A stretch of DNA of 64,000 nucleotides from Chitinophaga sp. H8 (GTDB lineage: Bacteria > Bacteroidota > Bacteroidia > Chitinophagales > Chitinophagaceae), in contig NZ_JBEXAC010000001.1 in NCBI RefSeq assembly GCF_040567655.1, positions 3,472,001 to 3,536,000 of the forward strand, written 5' to 3'. How positions within the stretch are numbered: the stretch's first letter is position 1; each line of letters begins with the position of its first letter. Shown piece after piece: positions 16,079-24,836 of the stretch. The notes under the pieces were generated by a model that worked only from the letters and a program-made list of their open reading frames with translations, ran no database searches and had not been told where the DNA came from. The translations under genes and the position numbers were made by a program.

Positions 16079-17521
16079 TTATTCCAATGAGGCCTGGCCT
16101 GTTTTATGCTGATGATGATCCCGCCAGAATTCGCTGATCTTCTCCAGGCTCAAACCTTTTGTTTCGGGAACCATCTTCCAGGAAAACACGGCACAAGCCA
16201 CACATATGGTGGCAAAGATCCAGTAAACCCCGGCGGCACTGTTGAATGTGGCGGCAAACCAGTTTGTCAGCATCGGGAATACCTGTGCGGTAACAAACGA
16301 AGCGGCATAAAGAAAAAAGCATACCACCGCCAGCGCTTTGCTACGGATGCGATTGGGAAATATCTCCGATACAATGATCCAGCTAAGCGGGGCCAGCCCC
16401 AGGGTAAAGGAACCCGTACCAATCAACATGGGCACCAGGGTAAACATCGGCGGCCAGTGCAGTTGTAGGTTGATCGCCATAATCACATGCCCCAGCGCCA
16501 TCAGCAATACGCTGGTGATCAGCAGTCCACGACGGCTGAAACGTTTGATCAACCCAAATGCAAGAATGGTAGTCAGGAGTATCAGCAGATAAATAGGAAT
16601 AGAGCTGAGTATGGCATTGGACCCTACGCGGATGCCCGCCTCAGCCAGTATACTGGGGGCATACAACAGCATCATGTTCACACCGTTCACCTGTGAAAAA
16701 ATCATAATCACGACGCCGATAAACAGGGCTGTTCTGATACCGGGCTGGAATAATTCCGAGAATACACCGGTTTCCTGTTGCAGCTCTTTCTCAATTTCCT
16801 TCAGTTCCTGTTCACTTTGTTCCTTGCCGTTGATACGGGTAAGTACTTTCAGGGCTTCGTCCACCCGATTGCGGGCAGCCAGCCAGCGCGGGCTTTCAGG
16901 GATCAGTAATAGCCCGGCTATCAGTAACGCCACAGGAACAGCCTGCGCGGCAAACATCCATCTCCATCCCCATCCTTCAAATGAGAAGAAATAACTGGTG
17001 ATCACGGCCAGATTAATTCCGATCACGTTGGATAGCTGATTCACATTTACCAGCACACCCCGCAGATGCGGAGGGGAAAGCTCTGCAATATAAATCGGTG
17101 ATGACATCATCGCCAAACCAATACCAACACCACCCAGGAAGCGCCATACGGCAAAGTCCCATATACCAGCTGCAGCAGCGGTGCCTATTGTAGAGATCAT
17201 AAAGAAAAATGCGGCAAGCATCATGGTTTTTCTCCGGCCCAGCCGTTCGGTAAACCACATGCCGCAAAGCGGGCCGGATACAGCGCCCAGTATAGCGCTA
17301 CTTACGGCAAACCCCTGCATGGCGGCCGACAAGTGAAAATCTTCCACCAGAAATGGCAATGCGCCTGCAATCACCACCAGATCAAATCCAAACAGGAAGC
17401 CGCCGATAGAAGCCACCAGCACAATTGCATAAATATAAAACCTGCCCGTACGCGGCACCGGTGGACCCTGCCTGCTATCATCCTGCCGTACTGTATTGAC
17501 CATTATGTTGCCGTGTGACAT
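16079..17521 (-). CDS. MFS sugar transporter (sugar porter family)
   Basis: The 480-residue inner-membrane protein has 12 predicted helices and imports a sugar with protons. Signatures of the sugar-porter family are clear: GFDLVVIAGALPFL in helix 1, ERLGRRKTMML after helix 2, PIYIAELSPPHLRG after helix 4, PESPRWLA at the central loop and PETKGLSLEKISEFW at the C-terminus. A second ATG at 17501-17503 would start six residues later. It lies between the secreted TIM-barrel gene and the SDR gene, and would carry the breakdown product of the locus into the cytoplasm. Confidence 0.92.
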   Translation of the reverse strand: MSHGNIMVNTVRQDDSRQGPPVPRTGRFYIYAIVLVASIGGFLFGFDLVVIAGALPFLVEDFHLSAAMQGFAVSSAILGAVSGPLCGMWFTERLGRRKTMMLAAFFFMISTIGTAAAAGIWDFAVWRFLGGVGIGLAMMSSPIYIAELSPPHLRGVLVNVNQLSNVIGINLAVITSYFFSFEGWGWRWMFAAQAVPVALLIAGLLLIPESPRWLAARNRVDEALKVLTRINGKEQSEQELKEIEKELQQETGVFSELFQPGIRTALFIGVVIMIFSQVNGVNMMLLYAPSILAEAGIRVGSNAILSSIPIYLLILLTTILAFGLIKRFSRRGLLITSVLLMALGHVIMAINLQLHWPPMFTLVPMLIGTGSFTLGLAPLSWIIVSEIFPNRIRSKALAVVCFFLYAASFVTAQVFPMLTNWFAATFNSAAGVYWIFATICVACAVFSWKMVPETKGLSLEKISEFWRDHHQHKTGQASLE

Positions 17522-17588
17522 CCGTAATACTAATTGATATCAATAAATATTATTTTACCTGGAAGCGGTTTGACTGCTGATGCAGCGT

Positions 17589-19163
17589 TTATTTTCCGCC
17601 CATTTCCGTTACCGCCTGCTTCATGGCTGCAATCAACCGGGGGGTGTACGATTCCATCCTGGCCAGTCCGTTCTTCACCCTGTCAAAGGCAGTGGCGCCT
17701 TCTTCACTGGTAAACTTGTGCGTGTCCAATGTGGCATTGATCGTTGCTGAATTCAGCTTGCGCAGGGTCGTTTCCATCTGCGGCCAGTACCAGGAATTGC
17801 TGTAGCCATGCTGTTGCTGCCACGCGGATGCCGCTGTTACAAAAGCAGCAAGTGCTTTCTTTTTAAGTGCCACACTTTTATTACCATCTACGCTTACACG
17901 CAATTCATGCATGGCGGCAGCCATATTAAGCTGTAATACCAAGTCACGTACAAATCCGGCCGGATTACCGAAGAGTAAGCCTTTCAATGGGCCTCCCTGC
18001 AAGGCACTGTTGGGTAGAGCCGATAATTGTTTCGCTGCTTTATGCATACGCGCTGCGTCTTCTCCCTGCAATGCCTCCCAACCTTCTACGATACGGGGGC
18101 CTGCGCCTGGTATCAGATCATTGGCAAAGGCAATGTAATCCGCTTTCTCTACGCTTTTCCCCTGCGCTCCCCGGGCAAATGCAAAGGTGTTTGGCAACTG
18201 TACTACATGCGTTTGTGCATTGCCCAGCACTCCACGGACACCGCCTCTGCGCCCTCCACCGGAAGCACGGTCCCCTCCGTAAATAGTGAGCGGAAACGAT
18301 GGTTCCCCTTCAATAGCACCATAAGGAAAAGCCAGCACCTTATTGCCCATATTTATAGGATCTGCAAAATCATCTTCAAATCCGCTATTAGCCACGCCCC
18401 ACGGTTCATAATGTTGTTTTGCCAGCAATTCCATGGCTTCTCTGGGTTCCTGTGGCCCTTTCTTGTCCAATTCACCGGTTTCATAAAAATGGGCGTATGA
18501 CTCCCAGCCAAAATGTGCCCAATAATTAATTTCAATACCAGGACGTAAATGGTCCAGCATACGCCGGTGGGCACCAAGTATATATACAAACTCCATGTTG
18601 GTGGAATGTGGATATCCACCGGGATCACTATCAATTACAAAGAGCCCGTCTGCCTTAGCCAGCGGTTTAAAAAGCCGCTCGCGCCAGGCCATCAGCTTAC
18701 CAAAGGCCACCGGATCTCCCGGATCTACCCGGTCATCGGTGTGGAAAAACGGACGGTCCTCAAAGGTATATTTACGGGCCTCTTCACTCCTGGGGGATAC
18801 ATTGGGACAAAACACGATAGACACACGCATTTTAAAGTCCTCATGTGCCATGTCTATCACCTTGGCAATCTTCGCAAGATTAGCTTCATCACTGGGCGTA
18901 AGCGGATCCGGCATTGTTTCCAGCATAGGCCAGATCAGGATATAATTATACCCCAGCTGGCGGATACCATCCAGATAACCTCTCCAATCGTCCAGTGTCC
19001 AGGTGCGTACGGCATACGGGTGCTTATAGGACCAATGCTGATGCATATACATGCCTAATATCTTTTCTCCTGCAGGAGCCTGTTGTGCGGCAGTTTGGGC
19101 AACTGCGCCGTTCATGGCAAAAAACGCACAGCAAGCGATAAATATCTTTATTGCTTTTTTCAT
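17589..19163 (-). CDS. Secreted TIM-barrel-like protein of unknown function
   Basis: The 524-residue protein starts at ATG 19161-19163 with a clear signal peptide ending in AVAQ (about residue 23). The mature part begins with MYMHQHWSYKHPYAVRTWTLDDWRGYLDGIRQLGYNYILIWPMLETMPDP, which has the look of the first strands of a glycoside-hydrolase-like TIM barrel. Acidic motifs include FVIDSDPGGYPHS and WESYAHFYETGE. I do not recognise a characterised family. Its promoter carries one of the three 42-bp operator copies of the locus (19250-19291), so it is probably a periplasmic or secreted enzyme acting on the same substrate. Confidence 0.75.
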   Translation of the reverse strand: MKKAIKIFIACCAFFAMNGAVAQTAAQQAPAGEKILGMYMHQHWSYKHPYAVRTWTLDDWRGYLDGIRQLGYNYILIWPMLETMPDPLTPSDEANLAKIAKVIDMAHEDFKMRVSIVFCPNVSPRSEEARKYTFEDRPFFHTDDRVDPGDPVAFGKLMAWRERLFKPLAKADGLFVIDSDPGGYPHSTNMEFVYILGAHRRMLDHLRPGIEINYWAHFGWESYAHFYETGELDKKGPQEPREAMELLAKQHYEPWGVANSGFEDDFADPINMGNKVLAFPYGAIEGEPSFPLTIYGGDRASGGGRRGGVRGVLGNAQTHVVQLPNTFAFARGAQGKSVEKADYIAFANDLIPGAGPRIVEGWEALQGEDAARMHKAAKQLSALPNSALQGGPLKGLLFGNPAGFVRDLVLQLNMAAAMHELRVSVDGNKSVALKKKALAAFVTAASAWQQQHGYSNSWYWPQMETTLRKLNSATINATLDTHKFTSEEGATAFDRVKNGLARMESYTPRLIAAMKQAVTEMGGK

Positions 19164-19225
19164 AACGTTCAATATAAATTAAAATGAAACTAGCGTTAAC
19201 GTGCATACGCTAACAGAAGGTCACA

Positions 19226-19233
19226 TAAAAATA
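19226..19233 (-). promoter_or_regulatory. Possible -7 box of the secreted TIM-barrel gene
   Basis: TATTTTTA on the minus strand differs from TAnnTTTG only in the last base. It lies 16 bp from the operator copy at 19250-19291, the same spacing as at the other two copies. Confidence 0.4.
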
Positions 19234-19249
19234 GGCATAGCCAGTGAAT

Positions 19250-19291
19250 AAAAATGTTCTGTAATTAACCGGAATTGTAAGACTGTTAACC
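19250..19291 (-). promoter_or_regulatory. Locus operator, copy A (before the secreted TIM-barrel gene)
   Basis: Read on the minus strand this 42-bp element has GGTTAA-N5-TTACAATTCC, then a second GGTTAA 21 bp after the first, and ends in AACATTTTT. About three quarters of its bases agree with copy B (32333-32374). The 21-bp direct repeat is typical of AraC-family binding. It lies between the araC gene and the gene it precedes. Confidence 0.7.
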
Positions 19292-19307
19292 ATCTACAGC
19301 TTAAAGA

Positions 19308-20273
19308 CTAGCAGAGTTCAGCACTTTTGGCAATGCTGCATTTATACTGGTAGGGACTTTGGCCGATGTGCTCCCTGAATACCTTGCAAAAGTGTGAATT
19401 TGAATTGTATCCACACATGCTGGCAATATCGGAAATCGGCTTATCCACTTCTATCAATAATTTACAGGCATGTGCCATACGTTGCTCCACCAGGTATTGC
19501 AGGAATGTTTTCTTTACCTTGTTTTTGAAAAAACGGCAAAAGGAAGGCACAGTCATACAGGCTACTTCCGCTACCTGTTCCAGCGTAATCTGCTCATGAA
19601 GATTATCCTTAATAAAGTTAATCACCTCCAATAACCGGTCAGAATGTGTTACCGGCTCTTCTATGTCTTTGCTGATGATCAGGTTCTTTTCTGATGAAAC
19701 AGAAATGATGTTCATGATTTGCAACAGGTCCATCGCTTTTTCAAACCCTTTTTTGGAAGAAAGTGTAATGAGTTTTTCGGCGATGATATTCCTGGTTTCT
19801 CCATAAATATTGATGCCTTTAGAGGCCTGTTGTATCATATCCCTGATCCCGTCAAATTCGTTCACAAAGTCGAACATCTGCTGGAATATTTTTGGATTGA
19901 TGTACACGGTAATCACCTTTGACCGCAGACTGGACCCTTCTTCATAAAATACAGGATCACTCAGCCAGATGTGTGGCACATTGGAACCGATAAACACCAT
20001 GTCGCCCGGCTCAAACTGGGCTACTTCATTCCCAATGATCCTTTTGCCAAAGCCTTCCAGTATAAAGGTGAGCTGCAGCTCCGGGTGCTTATGGAATGAT
20101 GCCTGTGCATTATTAAGGGACGACAGATAAGGTTGATCCCTGAAATCCAGGAACAAAGAATTGTTGATATACGGAGTGATTTCGGTTTGTAGCAGCCTCA
20201 TATCCAAAAAGATAAAAGAATTATAACGTGGTATACACTTAAATATAACAATTTCTTTGGTTTGTTCCGCCAT
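19308..20273 (-). CDS. AraC-family regulator of the catabolic locus
   Basis: Using the ATG at 20271-20273 the protein has 321 residues; a start at 20199-20201 (MRLLQTEITPY) would give 297 and is also plausible. The N-terminal cupin-like sensor contains HKHPELQLTFILEGFG and FEPGDMVFIGSNVPHIW, a typical sugar-sensing fold. The C-terminal AraC domain covers roughly the last 100 residues, with ISDIASMCGYNSNSHFCKVFREHIGQSPYQY. It lies inside the catabolic locus, 35 bp after the aminotransferase gene. It is the obvious candidate to bind the three shared 42-bp operators. Confidence 0.9.
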   Translation of the reverse strand: MAEQTKEIVIFKCIPRYNSFIFLDMRLLQTEITPYINNSLFLDFRDQPYLSSLNNAQASFHKHPELQLTFILEGFGKRIIGNEVAQFEPGDMVFIGSNVPHIWLSDPVFYEEGSSLRSKVITVYINPKIFQQMFDFVNEFDGIRDMIQQASKGINIYGETRNIIAEKLITLSSKKGFEKAMDLLQIMNIISVSSEKNLIISKDIEEPVTHSDRLLEVINFIKDNLHEQITLEQVAEVACMTVPSFCRFFKNKVKKTFLQYLVEQRMAHACKLLIEVDKPISDIASMCGYNSNSHFCKVFREHIGQSPYQYKCSIAKSAELC

Positions 20274-20308
20274 TCGCTGCAATAATTTACTGCGGGGATA
20301 CTGCAGCG

Positions 20309-21613
20309 CTACATACCGGACATCACTTCTGTAGCGGTTGCAATGGCATGCTCAATATCTGCTGTTGTATGAGCAGCGCTGATGTACCACAATCCCCTGC
20401 CGATGATCCTTATTTTTCTGTCGTGCATACCTGCAATGAACTTTCCCAATCTGGTTTTATCGTAAGTAAACGTATCCCGGTAATCTTTTACTTGCTCCAA
20501 TCCGGTGAAGCCGGTATTAAACATGGGCCCCGGTCCCTGCACCAGCAGTGGCAGGTGATAGCGGGCCGCTGCTTCACGCAGCCCCTGCATCAGCTTGTTG
20601 CCCAGCGCAAACATCCGATCATAGGGATTTTCCTGCTCCAGTACTTCAATAGTAGCCAATGCTGCGGCAATGGTGGCATTGCTTGAGTTCATGGTACCTG
20701 CATGGATCACCTGTGCATTTTCGATCAGGTGCATCCATTCTTTTTTCCCGGCGATCACACTAATCGGATAGCCGCTTCCCATTGCCTTTGCAAAGATGGA
20801 CAGGTCCGGCGTAATCCCGAAGTACTGTTGTGCTCCTCCGATAGACAGCCTGAATCCGGTAATCACTTCATCAAAAATCAATGCAATACCGTATTGGTCA
20901 CACAACGCACGTACCCCTTCCAGGAAACCCGCCTGCGGCATAATGCAGCTGCTGTTGCACATGACCGGTTCTGTGATGATACCGGCAATTTCGTGATGGT
21001 GCTGTGCCAGCGTCTTTTCAAGCAAGGCCAGATCATTCCAGGGCAGGATCATGAATTCATTCCTGGACTGATCAGGTAGCCCGGCAGTCCACGGATGTGC
21101 CACCGGCGCTTCCCTGGCGCCCAGTGCTGCCACGTCGGGCGCAGAAATACCCCAGGCTACATTATCGAGCCAACCGTGGTAATGTCCTTCAAAGCGCAGG
21201 AACTTTTGTTTGCCTGTTTTAGCCCTGGCTACCCTGAATGCGGTTTGTACTGCTTCAGAGCCATCCAGACAAAATCGCATGAGTGCTGCCGAAGGGATCA
21301 GCGCGGCCAGCTTCTCGGCCAGCTCAATCTCTTTGATGTGCTGCCCCGCAAAGAGCTGCCCTGTTTCCGAATAATCACTTACCGATTTTAATACATGGGG
21401 ATGCGAATGACCGAGGATCAATGGTCCCTGACTCAAAGTAAAATCCAGGTACTCATTGCCATCTACATCATAAATGCGGCTCCCTTTTCCATGCGTATAA
21501 AAAATAGCATGTGGATGGTTGTATTTCCTGAACTCTGAAGAAACTCCGCCTGCCAGTACTTTCTTCGCCCTTTCCAGTAATTGTGCCGATTGTGTATAAT
21601 TGATGCGCTCCAT
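20309..21613 (-). CDS. Class III aminotransferase, glutamate-1-semialdehyde aminomutase-like
   Basis: The 434-residue PLP enzyme resembles HemL: GGVSSEFR near the N-terminus, LDGSEAVQTAFRVARAKTGK, the cofactor-binding Asp248 in LIFDEVITGFR and the Schiff-base Lys276 in FAKAMGSGYPISVIAGK. HemL makes 5-aminolevulinate, but this gene sits in a SusCD catabolic locus under the shared operator (copy C), not among haem genes. A role in adding or removing an amino group from a sugar or sugar-acid intermediate is therefore more likely. The operator copy at 21713-21754 marks it as the first gene of a sub-operon with araC. Confidence 0.85.
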   Translation of the reverse strand: MERINYTQSAQLLERAKKVLAGGVSSEFRKYNHPHAIFYTHGKGSRIYDVDGNEYLDFTLSQGPLILGHSHPHVLKSVSDYSETGQLFAGQHIKEIELAEKLAALIPSAALMRFCLDGSEAVQTAFRVARAKTGKQKFLRFEGHYHGWLDNVAWGISAPDVAALGAREAPVAHPWTAGLPDQSRNEFMILPWNDLALLEKTLAQHHHEIAGIITEPVMCNSSCIMPQAGFLEGVRALCDQYGIALIFDEVITGFRLSIGGAQQYFGITPDLSIFAKAMGSGYPISVIAGKKEWMHLIENAQVIHAGTMNSSNATIAAALATIEVLEQENPYDRMFALGNKLMQGLREAAARYHLPLLVQGPGPMFNTGFTGLEQVKDYRDTFTYDKTRLGKFIAGMHDRKIRIIGRGLWYISAAHTTADIEHAIATATEVMSGM

Positions 21614-21688
21614 TCATGAACAAGTTTAATAGTATATAGGAAGCCACCCCGCGAAGGATTTCCCGCTTCCCTGCAATACTGCCTTCCC

Positions 21689-21696
21689 TAAAGTTC
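21689..21696 (-). promoter_or_regulatory. Possible weak -7 box of the aminotransferase gene
   Basis: GAACTTTA on the minus strand matches four of the six fixed bases of TAnnTTTG. It is recorded only because it lies 16 bp from operator copy C, the same distance as at copies A and B. Confidence 0.25.
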
Positions 21697-21712
21697 CGCA
21701 GAATAGCCGTAA

Positions 21713-21754
21713 GAAAATGCGGGCTTCTTATCAAAAATTGTAACACATTTAACC
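21713..21754 (-). promoter_or_regulatory. Locus operator, copy C (before the aminotransferase gene)
   Basis: On the minus strand it reads GGTTAA-N5-TTACAATT, identical to copies A and B in all fixed core bases. A weaker half-site TGATAA follows 21 bp after the first, and the element ends in GCATTTTC. It lies in the 162-bp gap between the glycoside hydrolase and aminotransferase genes. Confidence 0.65.
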
Positions 21755-21775
21755 CTGGGCGGATAAAATGTGAAT

Positions 21776-24700
21776 TTATACAAAAGAAACGTGGATGATA
21801 TATTTTGCCAGCTGGTCGTCAATCAACAGCTCCTTTCCTGTCACTCGCCAGGGCGCTTTAACTGGTTGGTTAAACCCGTCACTCACCGCAATACCGGCAA
21901 TTTTTTGTGCAAAAGTGATACGGGTAGGCATGGTTACTGCCAGCTGCAAGTCCTTGGTACGCAGCAAACTATTGTTTCCCCCTGTTGATAGAATAACGCG
22001 TCCTTCCTGTACTTTGCAGAGCAATGCACCGTTGATCCTCAACTCCCCCTCTCCTTCCATTAAGGTAATGCCATCAGTAGTTACCTGTACCAGGCCAAAA
22101 TCACGCAATGCCAGCCCGGCAGTATTATTGTGATACTGTAATGAAACAGCATGTACTTTGCCAGGAGCCGGATTGGGTTCACTGGTACTCCCCGCCTCTT
22201 TTGCAGCAAGGGTAAACAGTATACCATTCTTTGTGCGGCGTGTCAGCAGGTTTACCGCATCTCCGTTGCTCACCGGGATCTTTTCAAGTGCCGTACAATT
22301 GCGCCAGGCGTCCGGCCCTTCATATACCGCCACTCCTTTTGCTTTCAATGTATTGAACGCCGCCTTGTTGGTCAGGGGGTGCGGACAAATCACGGCTTTT
22401 GTACCTGCCGGCAGTGCTTCCAGTGCGGACTCCTGCCATACGCCAAACAGTGCTTTTGCCGCCCACAGTGCGGCCAGCGTTTGTTTTACCGGTTCCATTG
22501 CAGCTAGTTGTCCTGCCGGTACAATAATGTACACTTTTTCAGGAGCAGCTACCCGTTGCAATCCTTTACCCATCAATCCCAGGCGCCCCAAGGCTATTGC
22601 TGCAGGTGCCGGGAAAGGGGTACCATGACAAATAGATCCATAGCCTGTACCGCTGGGTGTGGGACATAGTCCTACCCCACGCTCCATCCAGGTCTTATCC
22701 AGTTCCAGGTATGGCGTAAACCAGCGTGGGTCAGGTGTCTGCTGGGAGGCCTCTCTTAATGGCAATGGCCAGTAACAGGATTCGCGTGACAGCCAGCTCA
22801 CGCCCCATTCGTAAGACATGGCAGCTGCTGCGCCACCAGCCAATGCATAATGCACGCTGGCATCATAGTAAGATAGATTGTTCCATTTGCCGTTACCAAA
22901 TTCTTCAATGATCATCGGGCGGTTGGAGCCAAGCGGATCAAAATACTGTGCCGTCAGCCCTGCCTGCACCGGTGGCAGATAGTTGTGCCAGGGCAGGATC
23001 GATGCCTCTTCATTGGCGAGATAAGTATCTCCTCCATCCATAGTAGAGAACATGTAGCCGGGCATCACCGGCTGCCGGCCACCTGCATCCCGGATAACAG
23101 CGGTCATCTCATTGGCCCAGCGCCGGAACAACAATGAATCGCGTACCGTGCCCTTTGCAGCAGGGATATCCTGCCAATTGCGTACGGCAGCATCCATCTG
23201 CGTGTCGTCCGGGTCTTTAAGATATACCTCATTCGCAAGGTTGTAAATAACATTGCCGGCATTTTTCCACCTCACTGCCAGCGTACGTACAAACGCACGT
23301 TGGAGCTCCAGGTTACGCAGTGAAAAACTGACGATGTTAAAATCCCGCTGCTCCCGGTAATTAAACAACACCTGTTCTCCATCGGGCTTTTCAAAACCCA
23401 TCTGACGGGCCCATTGTGTAAAAATACAGATATCCAGCACAACCCCATTCGCTGCTGCCAGCCGTATGGCGGCATCCATGGCCCTTAACACCGGTTCATC
23501 CAGTACGGGATCTACCCATACCCGCACGATACGATAACCTGCACGGCGGATAGCGGAAAAGTCTTCCGCTGCTTTCAACGGATGAAAATCGCGCCATGCC
23601 CATTCCCACCACGAGGTAGAGGGATAATAATGTGTGCCTGCCCAAAAGCCTTCTTCTCCATCCAGCACAATACTGGGGCCTTTTACAGCCAGTATAGGTG
23701 GCGTTTGCAGCGATGCCTCCTGGACCATGAATCCCATATAGCGCTTGTCCACCACCACAGGTTCTCCTTCAAGGGCAAGCAAGGTAGCCTTTTCTACGTC
23801 CTGCAGGATCTCCAGCTGTATTGTCCACAGGCCTGGTATTGATGCCGGACGGAAATCGCATAGTGCCTCTGTATCACTACCGGCAGCTGCTACACGCCGT
23901 GTGGTCAGCAAGGGTGTAAACGCAGTAGCACCAGGGGCTTTCACAGTATAACGCATGGTAGCCGCCACCGCCTGGTTACAATGGTTTTGCAGGCGGGTAC
24001 GTACCTGCACCCGCTCACCAGTGTTGTAAGCTGCATAATTGGAGTGATTGGCATACACCTGTAGCCCGCCCTTCCAGCGGGCATCCACCTGTTGCAATAA
24101 GCGCAACCATCCATTTGTTTCCAACGCCGCCTCCGGCTTGCTGAACAGAAAGAACCAACAGTCGCTCCCCATGAAACGCCCTTCCGCCAATGAAGGTGCA
24201 TAATAACTCATCAGCAAACCAGGATAACCCGCCAGGTTACCAAAGCGGTCGCGCGCTTCGAGCACCGGCAGGAAATCGGCCCGCACTTCCTCGTCGATGT
24301 TATGATTGGGCATCTCTTTGGGTGGGGCGATGTAAGCTGAAAAAACCACGGCCGGATTAAACTCTATATCCGGCAAAACCATAGGGGCCTTGTCTGCAAC
24401 ATTTACCGTCATAGCTGTTGCTGAGGGACGAAATGCCCCCACGGATAATGCTGCCGGAATACCTTCCGGCGATCCGATCCAGATCATACCATCTCCCCCA
24501 GCCAGCTTTCCGAGCAGTTCCGTTTCATTCAACTTGTGACGCGGAAGTGGCAGGATATGTGACGGCAGTTTGCCATTCAAAATATCCAGCAGGGCACTGT
24601 CGGCTACCAGATGCAGAACATTACGCCGTGCGCTGCCTGCAACTGCCGCTGCCGCTGCCAGCACGCTTGCTGTTGTATCATCGGGCTTAGCCGCTTCCGT

Positions 24701-24814
24701 TATATCTTCAGCGATAGCCCGCCGCTTCCCCGTTGCATGACTCCATCCTGCCAACGGCGCTATCACACTGGCCGATCCAATGGCAAGTGCTTTCAGTGAT
24801 GCTCGTCTATTCAT
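21776..24814 (-). CDS. Tat-exported glycoside hydrolase, clan GH-A (GH5-like)
   Basis: The 1012-residue protein starts at ATG 24812-24814 with a twin-arginine leader MNRRASLKALAIGSASV. A frame extension 15 residues upstream would overlap the previous gene and lacks the leader at its N-terminus. A region of about 330 residues with beta-rich character precedes a TIM barrel whose acid/base is probably Glu529 in NLANEVY and nucleophile Glu638 in MIIEEFGN, the arrangement of clan GH-A. A beta-rich C-terminal region follows. The large N-terminal part could bind carbohydrate or contribute to the active site. It lies in the middle of the catabolic locus, 22 bp after the mannonate dehydratase gene. 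Confidence 0.82.
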   Translation of the reverse strand: MNRRASLKALAIGSASVIAPLAGWSHATGKRRAIAEDITEAAKPDDTTASVLAAAAAVAGSARRNVLHLVADSALLDILNGKLPSHILPLPRHKLNETELLGKLAGGDGMIWIGSPEGIPAALSVGAFRPSATAMTVNVADKAPMVLPDIEFNPAVVFSAYIAPPKEMPNHNIDEEVRADFLPVLEARDRFGNLAGYPGLLMSYYAPSLAEGRFMGSDCWFFLFSKPEAALETNGWLRLLQQVDARWKGGLQVYANHSNYAAYNTGERVQVRTRLQNHCNQAVAATMRYTVKAPGATAFTPLLTTRRVAAAGSDTEALCDFRPASIPGLWTIQLEILQDVEKATLLALEGEPVVVDKRYMGFMVQEASLQTPPILAVKGPSIVLDGEEGFWAGTHYYPSTSWWEWAWRDFHPLKAAEDFSAIRRAGYRIVRVWVDPVLDEPVLRAMDAAIRLAAANGVVLDICIFTQWARQMGFEKPDGEQVLFNYREQRDFNIVSFSLRNLELQRAFVRTLAVRWKNAGNVIYNLANEVYLKDPDDTQMDAAVRNWQDIPAAKGTVRDSLLFRRWANEMTAVIRDAGGRQPVMPGYMFSTMDGGDTYLANEEASILPWHNYLPPVQAGLTAQYFDPLGSNRPMIIEEFGNGKWNNLSYYDASVHYALAGGAAAAMSYEWGVSWLSRESCYWPLPLREASQQTPDPRWFTPYLELDKTWMERGVGLCPTPSGTGYGSICHGTPFPAPAAIALGRLGLMGKGLQRVAAPEKVYIIVPAGQLAAMEPVKQTLAALWAAKALFGVWQESALEALPAGTKAVICPHPLTNKAAFNTLKAKGVAVYEGPDAWRNCTALEKIPVSNGDAVNLLTRRTKNGILFTLAAKEAGSTSEPNPAPGKVHAVSLQYHNNTAGLALRDFGLVQVTTDGITLMEGEGELRINGALLCKVQEGRVILSTGGNNSLLRTKDLQLAVTMPTRITFAQKIAGIAVSDGFNQPVKAPWRVTGKELLIDDQLAKYIIHVSFV

Positions 24815-24836
24815 AAAAGATCGCTTAGTGTACAAT

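Noticed and set aside
20309..21613. Calling the class III aminotransferase hemL
   Set aside because: Motifs fit, but the location in a SusCD locus under its operator makes a haem role unlikely, so no symbol is given.
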